Shown: positions 29,162 to 36,427 of the stretch, piece by piece
Layout of the letters: every line of letters starts with the position of its first letter
How positions within the stretch are numbered: the first letter of the stretch is position 1
Assembly (NCBI RefSeq): GCF_000767055.1
Contig: NZ_CP006764.1
Span: forward strand, 1,736,001 to 1,800,000
DNA: 64,000 nt
From: Corynebacterium doosanense CAU 212 = DSM 45436
Lineage (GTDB): Bacteria > Actinomycetota > Actinomycetes > Mycobacteriales > Mycobacteriaceae
Direction: 5' to 3'
Position numbers and translations under genes: made by a program
The notes under the pieces: generated by a model
The model's database searches: none
What the model saw: only the letters and a program-made list of their open reading frames with translations
Told to the model about the DNA's origin: nothing

Positions 29162-29656
29162 ATGAAAAGACTCCTCGCCGTCGTCCTGGCATGCGTATCG
29201 ACGCTCCCCCCACCCCTCGCCCTCGCCTACGTCTCCCCTGCCACGGGGGCCGCCTCGGTCGGCCGGGTCCTCGTGCCGGCTGCTATTCCGGAACGCAACT
29301 GGCAACCCGGGCACCGCGGGGTCGATCTCGCGCTGGCCACCGGCAGTGAGGTGCGCGCGGCGTCCACCGGCCACGTCGCCTTCGCCGGCAATGTCGCGGG
29401 AACCCCCTCGGTGTCTGTCGAGCACCCGGACGGTATCCGCACCACGTACACCCCGGTCTTCGCCCGGGTCCGGGAGGGTGACGAGGTCACGGAGGGGCAG
29501 GTCATCGGCACGCTCGCCCCGCCAGGCCCGGGTCACGCGGGCCTGCACTGGGGAGCGCTGAGCGGGCGGGACGTCTACCTCAACCCGCTCACCCTGCTGG
29601 ACGCGCCGGTGATCCGGCTCAAGCCCGTGGATGCGCCCGGGAGAACACGTCCTTGA
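29162..29656 (+). CDS. Secreted M23-family (LytM-like) peptidase homologue
   Basis: The 164-residue protein has a signal peptide (MKRLLAVVLACVS...ALA, cleavage near residue 22) and one M23 domain (about 45-150). The first zinc motif HRGVDLA is present. The second motif reads HAGLHWGA rather than the usual HLHWG, so the first His of HxH is missing. From memory, actinobacterial relatives show a CLHWG version, so this may be a family variant rather than a mutation. It could be a cell-wall endopeptidase or a non-catalytic activator. The 3' end overlaps convergent xerC by 38 bp. Confidence 0.8.
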   Translation: MKRLLAVVLACVSTLPPPLALAYVSPATGAASVGRVLVPAAIPERNWQPGHRGVDLALATGSEVRAASTGHVAFAGNVAGTPSVSVEHPDGIRTTYTPVFARVREGDEVTEGQVIGTLAPPGPGHAGLHWGALSGRDVYLNPLTLLDAPVIRLKPVDAPGRTRP

Positions 29657-30527
29657 GGCGCTGCGCGGAGACGTGGGTGTAGATCTGCGTCGTCTGCAGC
29701 GAGGAGTGGCCGAGCAGCTCCTGGACCACCCGTAGATCGGCCCCGCCCTCGAGCATGTGGGTGGCGGCGCTGTGGCGGAGATCGTGCGGGCTCACGTGCC
29801 CCGCTCCGGAGGCGGCGGCGGACTTCTCGACGACCCTGCGCACCTGTCGCGGGTTTATTCTGCCACCCCTGCTCCCCAGGAAGAGCGCGCTCCCGCCGTC
29901 TCCGTGGTCAAGTTCCGGGCGGGCGTGGTCGATCCATTCCCGGATCGCCGCCGCGGCCGATTCCCCGAAGGGCACCGTGCGCTGTTTGTTGCCCTTGCCG
30001 GTGACCCGGGTGGTCCGGCGGGCGAGGTCAACGTCGGTGGTGTCCAGGCCGCAGAGCTCGGCCACCCGCATGCCGCTGGCGTAGAGCAGCTCGAGCATCG
30101 CGACGTCGCGGACCGACTCGGGCGAGTCGTCGGACTGGGCGGGTTCGGTCACCAGATGGTCGGCCTGCCTGTCGGAGAGCACGTCGGGCAGGGGCCGGTT
30201 GATCTTCGGGCTGGCCAGGCGGGCGGCCACGTCGGACTCCAGGTACCCGGCGCGCACGGCCCAGGACGTGAAGGCACGGGCGGACGCCGTGCGCCGGGCG
30301 AGGGTGGCGCGGGACTTGCCCTCGGTGACGGCGGCGGCCAGCCAGGTGCGCAGGGCATTGAGGGTCAGTTCGTCGAAGGTGCGCACGTTCCGGGCCAGGT
30401 CGAGCAGGTCCGAGCGGTAGGAGCGCACAGTCGCCTCGGAGCGGCCCCTGACCAAACGCTGGTGCTCAGCGAAGTCCTCGATGGCCTCGCCGAGTTGGCT
30501 CGGTCGCTCAGCCTGAATGGTGCTCAT
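29619..30527 (-). CDS. xerC: Tyrosine recombinase XerC
   Basis: The 302-residue protein has the N-terminal SAM-like core-binding domain and the catalytic domain with the Arg in SGMRVAELCGL, the Lys in TGKGNKQRTVPF, HDLRHSAATHM, and the late GHSSLQTTQIYTH with the nucleophilic Tyr. With XerD it resolves chromosome dimers at dif. The position next to dprA is conserved in corynebacteria; nothing nearby suggests an integron or prophage. The start is ATG 30527, with a TAGACT hexamer 8 nt upstream. Confidence 0.95.
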   Translation of the reverse strand: MSTIQAERPSQLGEAIEDFAEHQRLVRGRSEATVRSYRSDLLDLARNVRTFDELTLNALRTWLAAAVTEGKSRATLARRTASARAFTSWAVRAGYLESDVAARLASPKINRPLPDVLSDRQADHLVTEPAQSDDSPESVRDVAMLELLYASGMRVAELCGLDTTDVDLARRTTRVTGKGNKQRTVPFGESAAAAIREWIDHARPELDHGDGGSALFLGSRGGRINPRQVRRVVEKSAAASGAGHVSPHDLRHSAATHMLEGGADLRVVQELLGHSSLQTTQIYTHVSAQRLKDVFSRAHPRA

Positions 30528-30535
30528 GTGGCAGG

Positions 30536-30541
30536 AGTCTA
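30536..30541 (-). promoter_or_regulatory. -10 hexamer of xerC (leaderless type)
   Basis: TAGACT on the minus strand, 8 nt before the xerC ATG and just before the dprA stop. Confidence 0.35.
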
Positions 30542-30543
30542 CG

Positions 30544-31713
30544 TCAGTGTTCGACTCGCTCCCAGGCGTTGCCGACCCGGCGCACCACCCCCCTGCGGTT
30601 CAGGTCGACGAGGATGGTCACGCACAGCGGGATGGTCATCCCGGCCGCACGCGCGAGCTGCTCCGTGGGCATCTCCCCCGAGGGTGGCAGGGCGTCAAAG
30701 ATCCGGAGCTCGTTGCGCGACAACACCTGCACCTCGTCGGGTGCGAAGGCCAGCTCGTACTGCCCGTCGGGGTCGACCGCCCCCACCGCCTCCAGCAGCG
30801 CGCGGATGTCGGCGCCCCCGGTGACCAGCTGGGCGCGGCCGTCCCGGATACGCCGGTGACACCCCAGCGAGTTGGTCGAGGTCACCGGTCCCGGCACTGC
30901 CATGGACACCCGTCCCAGACCCTCTGCCCAGCTCAGGGTGTTGAGTGCGCCGGAGCGCCACGCGGCCTCCACCACGACGGTGCCCTGCGAGAGTGCGGCC
31001 ACGAGCCGGTTGCGGGTGAGGAAACGATGACGCTGGGGCGTGGTTCCGGGCGGATACTCGGAGACGATCGCCCCGCCTTTCGGGTGGGAGGCGATGGTGC
31101 CGAAGAGTTCCGCGTTCTCCTTGGGGTAGGCGCGGTCCAGCCCACACGCGGCGACCACCACGGTGGATGTCCCCGTCACCAGGGCTGCGCGGTGGGCGAC
31201 AGCGTCCACCCCGACGGCCCCGCCGGAGACGATCGTCCACTTTTGTGACGCAAGCTCGGAGACGACCTGCTCGGTGGCCGCCTTCCCGTAGCCGCTGAGG
31301 GCGCGGGTGCCCACGATGGCCACCGACCTGGCCAGGAGCGGTGCCAGCGCGTGACCCCTCACCCACAGCGCGTGGGGTGCCACGGCGTCCGACTGGTACG
31401 TGCGCAGATGCTCGCTGATCCCGGTGGCCGCGAAACCGAAGGCGGAATCAAACTCCTCCGCGGGCCACTCGTCATCCCCGCGGGCGATCAGGCGCGCGCC
31501 GAGGCGCTCGGCCGTCTCCAGATCCTCCGCGGCGCGGTCCCACCCGTGCCGGGCCTCGGTCTCCCGCAGGAGCGGGCCGACCCACCCGGCGCGGGTGCGC
31601 ACACCGTGGGCGATCTCTTCCGCGCACCGGCCCGCGGAGAGCAGGGCCTGGAGCGGCCGGGACGGCCCCTCGACCACCCTGGACAGGTAGGCCCAGGCGA
31701 GTCGTTCGTTCAT
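30544..31713 (-). CDS. dprA: DNA-processing protein DprA
   Basis: The 389-residue protein has a DprA Rossmann-like core: VAIVGTRALSGYG, VSGGAVGVDAVAHRAAL, ACGLDRAYPKEN and the SEYPPGTTPQRHRFLTRNRL stretch. A C-terminal winged-helix-like region (about 325-389) follows. DprA loads RecA onto incoming single-stranded DNA in transformation. ATG 31713 overlaps the stop of comM (4 bp), so the two are translationally coupled. Together with comM and yraN it forms a DNA-uptake/processing cluster, although natural competence is not proven by this. Confidence 0.94.
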   Translation of the reverse strand: MNERLAWAYLSRVVEGPSRPLQALLSAGRCAEEIAHGVRTRAGWVGPLLRETEARHGWDRAAEDLETAERLGARLIARGDDEWPAEEFDSAFGFAATGISEHLRTYQSDAVAPHALWVRGHALAPLLARSVAIVGTRALSGYGKAATEQVVSELASQKWTIVSGGAVGVDAVAHRAALVTGTSTVVVAACGLDRAYPKENAELFGTIASHPKGGAIVSEYPPGTTPQRHRFLTRNRLVAALSQGTVVVEAAWRSGALNTLSWAEGLGRVSMAVPGPVTSTNSLGCHRRIRDGRAQLVTGGADIRALLEAVGAVDPDGQYELAFAPDEVQVLSRNELRIFDALPPSGEMPTEQLARAAGMTIPLCVTILVDLNRRGVVRRVGNAWERVEH

Positions 31714-33218
31714 GCCGCCCGCACCTCTAGCTGGGAGCCGCGCAGTTCCAGGGCCCGGGCCACGTGGTCGAGGTCGGGCCGGTCCCGCCCGGCCAGGTCG
31801 CAGATGGTCCAGGCCAGGCGCAGCGCCCGGTCGACCCCCCGCTGGGTGATGTCGCCGACGGCCAGGTGGGCCTCGACGAGTGCCATGCCGGTGTCGTCGG
31901 CGGGAGCGTGGCGTCGGAGATACGGCCCCGCCACATCGCTGTTGCGGGCGGCGTTCCCCCAGCGCCGCGCGGCCCGGCCGCGGGCCTCCGCGACCCGGGC
32001 GGCGATGACCGCGCTGGCCTCGGCGCCCTCGGTGGACACCACCCCGCCCTTTCCGGTCGTGCGCACGATCATGTCGATGCGGTCCAGCAGCGGGCCGGAG
32101 AGGTTGGACAGGTAGTTGCGTCGCTCGGCCACCGTGCAGGTGCAGTCGCCGGGGTTCTCGGCGGCGCACCTGCAGGGGTTGGCGGCGAGCAGCAGCTGGA
32201 ACCGGGAGGGAAACACCGTGGATCTGTTGCCGCGCTGGAGCACGATACGTCGGTGTTCCAGCGGGGTCCGCAGGCAGTCCAGGGTGGCAGCGGGTATCTC
32301 GGAGACCTCGTCGAGAAAGAGCACCCCGTGGTGCGCATGCGTCACAGCTCCCGGTGAGGGATGGCCGGAGCCGCCGCCTAGCAGCCCTGCCCGGGTCACG
32401 GTGTGGTGGGGTGCGGAGAGGGGCGGGACGGTGAGCATCGCCCTGTCCGTGGAGACGCCGGCCACCGAGCGGATCGCCCCCACCTCGAGGGCCTCGGCCC
32501 GCGACAGCGGCGGGAGTATGCCGGGGAGCCTCTCGGCCAGCATGGACTTTCCGGAACCCGGCGGCCCGGTGAGAAACATGTGGTGTCCCCCGGCAGCCGC
32601 GACCTCGGTGGCCCAGCGGGCGTCGTGCTGGCCGGCCAGGTCGGCGAAGTCGGGCACGCCGGCACTCGTGCCCGGGATCCCCGGACGGGCCCGGTGGAGC
32701 ACCGGGGACCCGCAGGCCCAGGCCCAGGCGGCCTCGAGACTGGGGGCCACGAGCACGTCGATCCCCTCGGCCAGGGCCGCCTCCTCCTGGTTCCCCGGCG
32801 GAACGAGCACCGTGGCCTTGTTCTCCCTGGCCGCCGCCAGCACGGAGGGCAGCACCCCGGTCACCGCCCGCACCGACCCGTCGAGCCCGAGTTCTCCGAG
32901 CACCACCACGTCACGCAGCCGGGCATCCGCCCCCGGGTGCCGCGCGGCGAGTACCGCCAGGCACATGGCCAGGTCGAAGTGGGAGCCACGCTTGGGCAGG
33001 TCCGCGGGAGAGAGTGAGAGCACGATTTTCGACTTCGGCCAGTCCAGGGCGGCATTGGCCACTGCGGTGCGCAGTCGGTAGCGCGCCTCCCGCACGGAGG
33101 CATCACCGAGCCCGACGACGCTGATGCCGGGCAGACCGGGGCCGACATTCGCCTCTACGGTGACCAGGCGGGCGGTGATCCCGTCCAGGGCGGTCGTGGT
33201 GGTTCTACCCAGCGCCAT
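31710..33218 (-). CDS. comM: YifB/ComM family Mg-chelatase-like AAA ATPase
   Basis: The 502-residue protein has the Lon-like N-terminal domain (VVGLGDASVREARYRL), a Walker A GPPGSGKSML and a Walker B-like HGVLFLDEVSE, and the C-terminal Mg_chelatase_C part (RLAWTICDLAGRD). ComM is a helicase for branch migration during natural transformation. It contains the Cys-rich insert CRCAAENPGDCTC, a common feature of the family. It overlaps yraN by 14 bp upstream and dprA by 4 bp downstream. Confidence 0.94.
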   Translation of the reverse strand: MALGRTTTTALDGITARLVTVEANVGPGLPGISVVGLGDASVREARYRLRTAVANAALDWPKSKIVLSLSPADLPKRGSHFDLAMCLAVLAARHPGADARLRDVVVLGELGLDGSVRAVTGVLPSVLAAARENKATVLVPPGNQEEAALAEGIDVLVAPSLEAAWAWACGSPVLHRARPGIPGTSAGVPDFADLAGQHDARWATEVAAAGGHHMFLTGPPGSGKSMLAERLPGILPPLSRAEALEVGAIRSVAGVSTDRAMLTVPPLSAPHHTVTRAGLLGGGSGHPSPGAVTHAHHGVLFLDEVSEIPAATLDCLRTPLEHRRIVLQRGNRSTVFPSRFQLLLAANPCRCAAENPGDCTCTVAERRNYLSNLSGPLLDRIDMIVRTTGKGGVVSTEGAEASAVIAARVAEARGRAARRWGNAARNSDVAGPYLRRHAPADDTGMALVEAHLAVGDITQRGVDRALRLAWTICDLAGRDRPDLDHVARALELRGSQLEVRAA

Positions 33219-33564
33219 GCTCGACCCCCTCGTAGTGGGTGAGCTCGAAACCGGCGCCGGCGACGTAGAGCACCACGACGTCGAAACGCACCGGGGCGTA
33301 GGGCCGGCCGGTCAGCCACCGAGACGCGGCCGAGCGCATCCGGTGGAGCTTTCTCGGGGTCACGGACTCCGCTCCCCCGAAGCCCTGGCCCGTGCGCGTC
33401 TTCACCTCGACGAACACCACGGTGCCGTCCGGCTCCGTGGCGATGATGTCGATCTCCCCGCTGCCGAAGCGCACGTTGGTGTCGATCACCTGCGCACCCC
33501 GCTCCCGGTAGAACTGCGCGGCATAGGCCTCCCCGCGCCTGCCTAATTCGATGGTGCCCGTCAT
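33205..33564 (-). CDS. yraN: YraN/UPF0102 family endonuclease-like protein
   Basis: The 119-residue protein has the family layout: LGRRGEAYAAQFYRERG, SGEIDIIATE and FVEVKTRTGQGFG, the last two giving the restriction-endonuclease-like D...ExK residues. Its role is not established. ATG 33564 is preferred because GGGGGAG lies 6 nt before it; extension upstream (to 33693) has no similarity. It is the first gene of the yraN-comM-dprA set, and a terminator precedes it. Confidence 0.92.
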   Translation of the reverse strand: MTGTIELGRRGEAYAAQFYRERGAQVIDTNVRFGSGEIDIIATEPDGTVVFVEVKTRTGQGFGGAESVTPRKLHRMRSAASRWLTGRPYAPVRFDVVVLYVAGAGFELTHYEGVEHGAG

Positions 33565-33653
33565 GGAAAACTCCCCCTGCGTCAGATGAAATGGCTTCAC
33601 CGACGCAGCGTGGCAGGTTTCTCGCGAGGGGTGGGGGCGGGCGTCGATAAGCA

Positions 33654-33687
33654 CAAAAAAACTGTGGACAACCTCAGTTGTCCACAG
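33654..33687 (-). terminator. Rho-independent terminator downstream of the DUF2469 gene
   Basis: CTGTGGACAAC (33662-33672) pairs with its complement at 33677-33687 around a 4-nt loop. On the minus strand it is followed by a run of T (A run at 33654-33661 on plus). Confidence 0.85.
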
Positions 33688-33708
33688 CTGCATGCACCAG
33701 CGGGTTGC

Positions 33709-34014
33709 CTAATCCGGGAACGTGAGCTCCGGCTTGTCCAGCTCCTCGATGTTGACGTCCTTGTAGGTGATCACCCGGACGTAGCGCACGAAACGGGCGG
33801 ATCGGTAGAGGTCCCAGACCCAGGCGTCGGACATGCGGACCTCGTAGTAGACGTCCGGGCCCGAGGAGTGCGGGATGAGTTCGACGGCGTTGGCGAGGTA
33901 GAAGCGGCGGTCGGTTTCCACGACGTAGGAGAACTGGCTGACCACGTCGCGGTACTCGCGGTAGAGGGAAAGCTCGGCGTCAGCTTCGTAGTTCTCGAGA
34001 TCCTCAGCGCTCAC
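33709..34014 (-). CDS. DUF2469 family protein
   Basis: The 101-residue protein is the highly conserved actinobacterial DUF2469: [40 protein letters not shown] and [13 protein letters not shown]. It is acidic, soluble and of unknown function, and the neighbourhood with rnhB is conserved. The start is the GTG at 34014: AAGGA sits 5 nt before it, and the length then equals the family norm. It overlaps the rnhB stop by 4 bp (GTGA), implying coupling. Confidence 0.92.
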   Translation of the reverse strand: MSAEDLENYEADAELSLYREYRDVVSQFSYVVETDRRFYLANAVELIPHSSGPDVYYEVRMSDAWVWDLYRSARFVRYVRVITYKDVNIEELDKPELTFPD

Positions 34015-34670
34015 GTAGGTCCTTCCGGTGACTTCTTCGCCGCCCACTCGGCGTGGGCGGCCGCGACATTGGCATAAGTGTAGCGATGGATCTTGCTCGC
34101 GCCGTGCTGGCGCACCGCGTCGAGATGCGCCTTCGTGGAGTAACCCTTGTGCCCGGCCAGGCCGTACACCGGATACTGCTCCCCCAGTGAGGCCATGTGG
34201 CGGTCGCGGGTGACCTTAGCCAGGACGCTGGCGGCTGCGATGCACCGCGCGGTGGCGTCGCCGCCGATGATGGGCAGGTGCGGGGCGGTGAGCCCGGGCA
34301 CCCGCCAGGCGTCGGTGACCACGTATCCCGCGGGTGTGGCCAGCGTTGCCACCGCCCGGCGCATGCCGTCGATGTTGGCCACCTGCACCCCGCGGGCGTC
34401 GATCTCCGCCGGCCCGATGGACACCACGGAATACGCCACGGCCACTGATCGGATGACATCGAAGAGTTCGTCCCGGCGCTTCGGGCTGAGTTTCTTGGAG
34501 TCCGTCAGCCGGTCCAGCTCGGGAAAGGCGCGGGCAGGAAGGATGCAGGCGGCGACGGTCAACGGCCCGGCGCAGGCTCCCCGACCGGCCTCGTCCACGC
34601 CGGCGACGGGCCCGAGCCCGGCCTTCTCCAGCGTCACCTCATGGGTGCGCAGCTTGGAGAGGCGACGCAT
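34011..34670 (-). CDS. rnhB: Ribonuclease HII
   Basis: The 219-residue protein has the RNase HII signature [20 protein letters not shown], with the Asp-Glu catalytic pair, a central DSKKLSP motif and [21 protein letters not shown] with further acidic residues. It removes ribonucleotides from DNA and RNA-DNA hybrids. The ATG at 34670 follows directly after the lepB stop, so the genes form a lepB-rnhB-DUF2469 operon. Confidence 0.95.
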   Translation of the reverse strand: MRRLSKLRTHEVTLEKAGLGPVAGVDEAGRGACAGPLTVAACILPARAFPELDRLTDSKKLSPKRRDELFDVIRSVAVAYSVVSIGPAEIDARGVQVANIDGMRRAVATLATPAGYVVTDAWRVPGLTAPHLPIIGGDATARCIAAASVLAKVTRDRHMASLGEQYPVYGLAGHKGYSTKAHLDAVRQHGASKIHRYTYANVAAAHAEWAAKKSPEGPT

Positions 34671-35417
34671 CTACTGCTGCTGGATGTCCGGGTCGTCGAC
34701 CCCACCGAAGCGGCCGACGGGCAGGATGATCGCCTGCACCTTGCCCTGGATGTTCTCCCTGGGGATGGTCCCCTGGAACTGATCACCCAGGTGGTAGCGC
34801 GAGTCCAGGGAGTTGGTGCGGTTGTCGCCCATCATGAAGTATTGGTTCTCCGGCACCTCGACGGGGCCGAAGTAGGCGCCGCCGCAGGCTTCGGAGCCGG
34901 ACTGCGTGTCCACGGGGTACTGCGCGGGCTGCTGGATGAACGACTGGTCCGTGGGCTGGCCGTCGACCATGATCGCCGGGTCACCGGCCTGGCAGGAGAC
35001 GGTCTGGCCGCCCTCGGCGATGATGCGTTTGACCAGGTTGTTCTCGTCCGGGGCGACGAGGCCGACGTAGGAGCCGACGTTCTGCAGGCCACGCACGACA
35101 GGGTTGGCCGAGCGGTGGGATTCGAAACCGGCGTTCCACGAGTCGGTGCCCTCGAAGACGATGACGTCGCCGGGCTCGGGATCGGAAAGGTAGTAGGAGA
35201 CCTTCTCCACGGCGATGCGGTCGCCGGTGCAGCCCTCGCAACCGTGCAGCGTCGGCTCCATGGAGGCGCTGGGGATGAGGTACACGCGCCCGATGAGGGT
35301 CTGGAGGATCACCATGATGATCATCGTCACCACGATGATGACCGGGAACTCGACGTACCAGGGCAGGGACTTGGTTTCGCGGTCGCGCCTGCTGCCACGA
35401 TTTCTGGGGGAACTCAC
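34671..35417 (-). CDS. lepB: Signal peptidase I
   Basis: The 248-residue protein has an N-terminal cytoplasmic basic stretch, a transmembrane segment (about 23-42), the catalytic Ser52 in IPSASMEPTL, the general-base Lys in NLVKRIIAEGG, and the family box GDNRTNSLDSR. It cleaves signal peptides of exported proteins. The start is a GTG at 35417. A TAGGCT hexamer 8 nt upstream suggests leaderless initiation on GTG. It heads the lepB-rnhB-DUF2469 operon. Confidence 0.95.
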   Translation of the reverse strand: MSSPRNRGSRRDRETKSLPWYVEFPVIIVVTMIIMVILQTLIGRVYLIPSASMEPTLHGCEGCTGDRIAVEKVSYYLSDPEPGDVIVFEGTDSWNAGFESHRSANPVVRGLQNVGSYVGLVAPDENNLVKRIIAEGGQTVSCQAGDPAIMVDGQPTDQSFIQQPAQYPVDTQSGSEACGGAYFGPVEVPENQYFMMGDNRTNSLDSRYHLGDQFQGTIPRENIQGKVQAIILPVGRFGGVDDPDIQQQ

Positions 35418-35425
35418 GGCGACTC

Positions 35426-35431
35426 AGCCTA
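35426..35431 (-). promoter_or_regulatory. -10 hexamer of lepB (leaderless type, GTG start)
   Basis: TAGGCT on the minus strand, 8 nt before the GTG start of lepB. Confidence 0.4.
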
Positions 35432-35486
35432 GCAGGGCCCGGCAGCGCCACCTGCCCGGCCAGCACGCCCCAGGCGGAGAACAGAA

Positions 35487-35520
35487 AATGGGCCCCGCCG
35501 ATTTCTCGGTGCGGCCCATT
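35487..35520 (-). terminator. Rho-independent terminator of rplS
   Basis: AATGGGCCGCACCGA and TCGGCGGGGCCCATT on the minus strand pair with one or two mismatches around a GAAA tetraloop, followed by TTCTG. It lies just downstream of rplS. Confidence 0.8.
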
Positions 35521-35535
35521 GACGTGAGACAGGTA

Positions 35536-35880
35536 CTAGCGGCGTTCCTTGATGCGGGCAGCCTTGCCGCGCAGGTCGCGCATGTAGTACAGCTTCGCAC
35601 GACGGACGTCACCCTTGCGGATGACCTCGATCTTGGCGATGTTCGGGGAGTGTACCGGGAAGGTACGCTCCACGCCGATGCCGAAGGACACCTTGCGGAC
35701 CGTGAAGGTCTCGCGGATGCCGGAGCCCTGGCGGCGCAGGACGAAGCCCTTGAACAGCTGGGTACGCTCGTTGGCACCCTCGATGACCTTGACGTGCACG
35801 TCAAGCGTGTCGCCGGGGCGGAAATCGGGGATGTCGTCGCGGCGCTGCTGGGCGTCGATCTGATCGATGATGTTGGTCAT
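35536..35880 (-). CDS. rplS: 50S ribosomal protein L19
   Basis: The 114-residue protein matches L19: [43 protein letters not shown] and the C-terminal [20 protein letters not shown]. It sits at the 30S-50S interface. The 130-bp leader upstream contains a short hairpin (GCCCTGTCACGGGGC on the minus strand) that could be involved in regulation. It is monocistronic because a terminator follows. Confidence 0.98.
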   Translation of the reverse strand: MTNIIDQIDAQQRRDDIPDFRPGDTLDVHVKVIEGANERTQLFKGFVLRRQGSGIRETFTVRKVSFGIGVERTFPVHSPNIAKIEVIRKGDVRRAKLYYMRDLRGKAARIKERR

Positions 35881-36012
35881 GATGGTTATTCCTCACAGTT
35901 CAGGACAGAGGACCCTGGCGGCCAGTGACGGCTCAACCGGTTCGTATCCGTGTCAAAGTCGTGCGACGATGCCCCGTGACAGGGCACAATCAACCGGTCA
36001 ATGATGGCATGC

Positions 36013-36381
36013 TCAGACGCGGTCGGCCAAATCCGAGCGGAATACGGTGAGGAAAGGGCTTGCCGACGTCCCCACCAGGCTCTCCGCCACCTCCACCGGG
36101 ATGTCCCCGAGGATCTCGCCGTGCACCTCCGACGCGGTTTCCACGATGGCGGCGTTGAGCTCCTCGCCGATGTTGTGCTGGTGCGCCATGGCCGCGTCGA
36201 AGTCGACGTATTCCTCGATGACGGTGGCCTGCCGGCGATCGGGTGAGAGAAAGACGTCGTAACGTGTCGTTCCCGGCTCGTTGGCCTCGACCAGGCCGCG
36301 CGCCTGCCCGGAGAGCTCGAGGAATCGCTCCGCCATGCCGGGACGGAAGGTGAAGTGGATGACGCCGGTGATCTGGGACAT
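36013..36381 (-). CDS. Antibiotic biosynthesis monooxygenase (ABM) domain protein
   Basis: The 122-residue protein fits the ABM/EthD-like ferredoxin fold: VIHFTFRPGMAERFLELSGQARGLVEANEPGTT, YDVFLSPDRRQATVIEEYVDFDAAMAHQ. Such small dimers include monooxygenases and haem-degrading enzymes, but no haem or substrate site can be assigned. The start is ATG 36381, with TACCAT 7 nt upstream. It lies between rplS and pepN. Confidence 0.75.
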   Translation of the reverse strand: MSQITGVIHFTFRPGMAERFLELSGQARGLVEANEPGTTRYDVFLSPDRRQATVIEEYVDFDAAMAHQHNIGEELNAAIVETASEVHGEILGDIPVEVAESLVGTSASPFLTVFRSDLADRV

Positions 36382-36388
36382 GCACGCG

Positions 36389-36394
36389 ATGGTA
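36389..36394 (-). promoter_or_regulatory. -10 hexamer of the ABM gene (leaderless type)
   Basis: TACCAT on the minus strand, 7 nt before the ABM gene ATG. Confidence 0.4.
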
Positions 36395-36427
36395 GCCGGA
36401 GGAGGCTTATCGACGCTCCCCTCACCC

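Noticed and set aside
29619..30527. xerC as part of an integrated mobile element
   Set aside because: It is in a conserved housekeeping order with dprA and comM; no repeats or att sites flank it.
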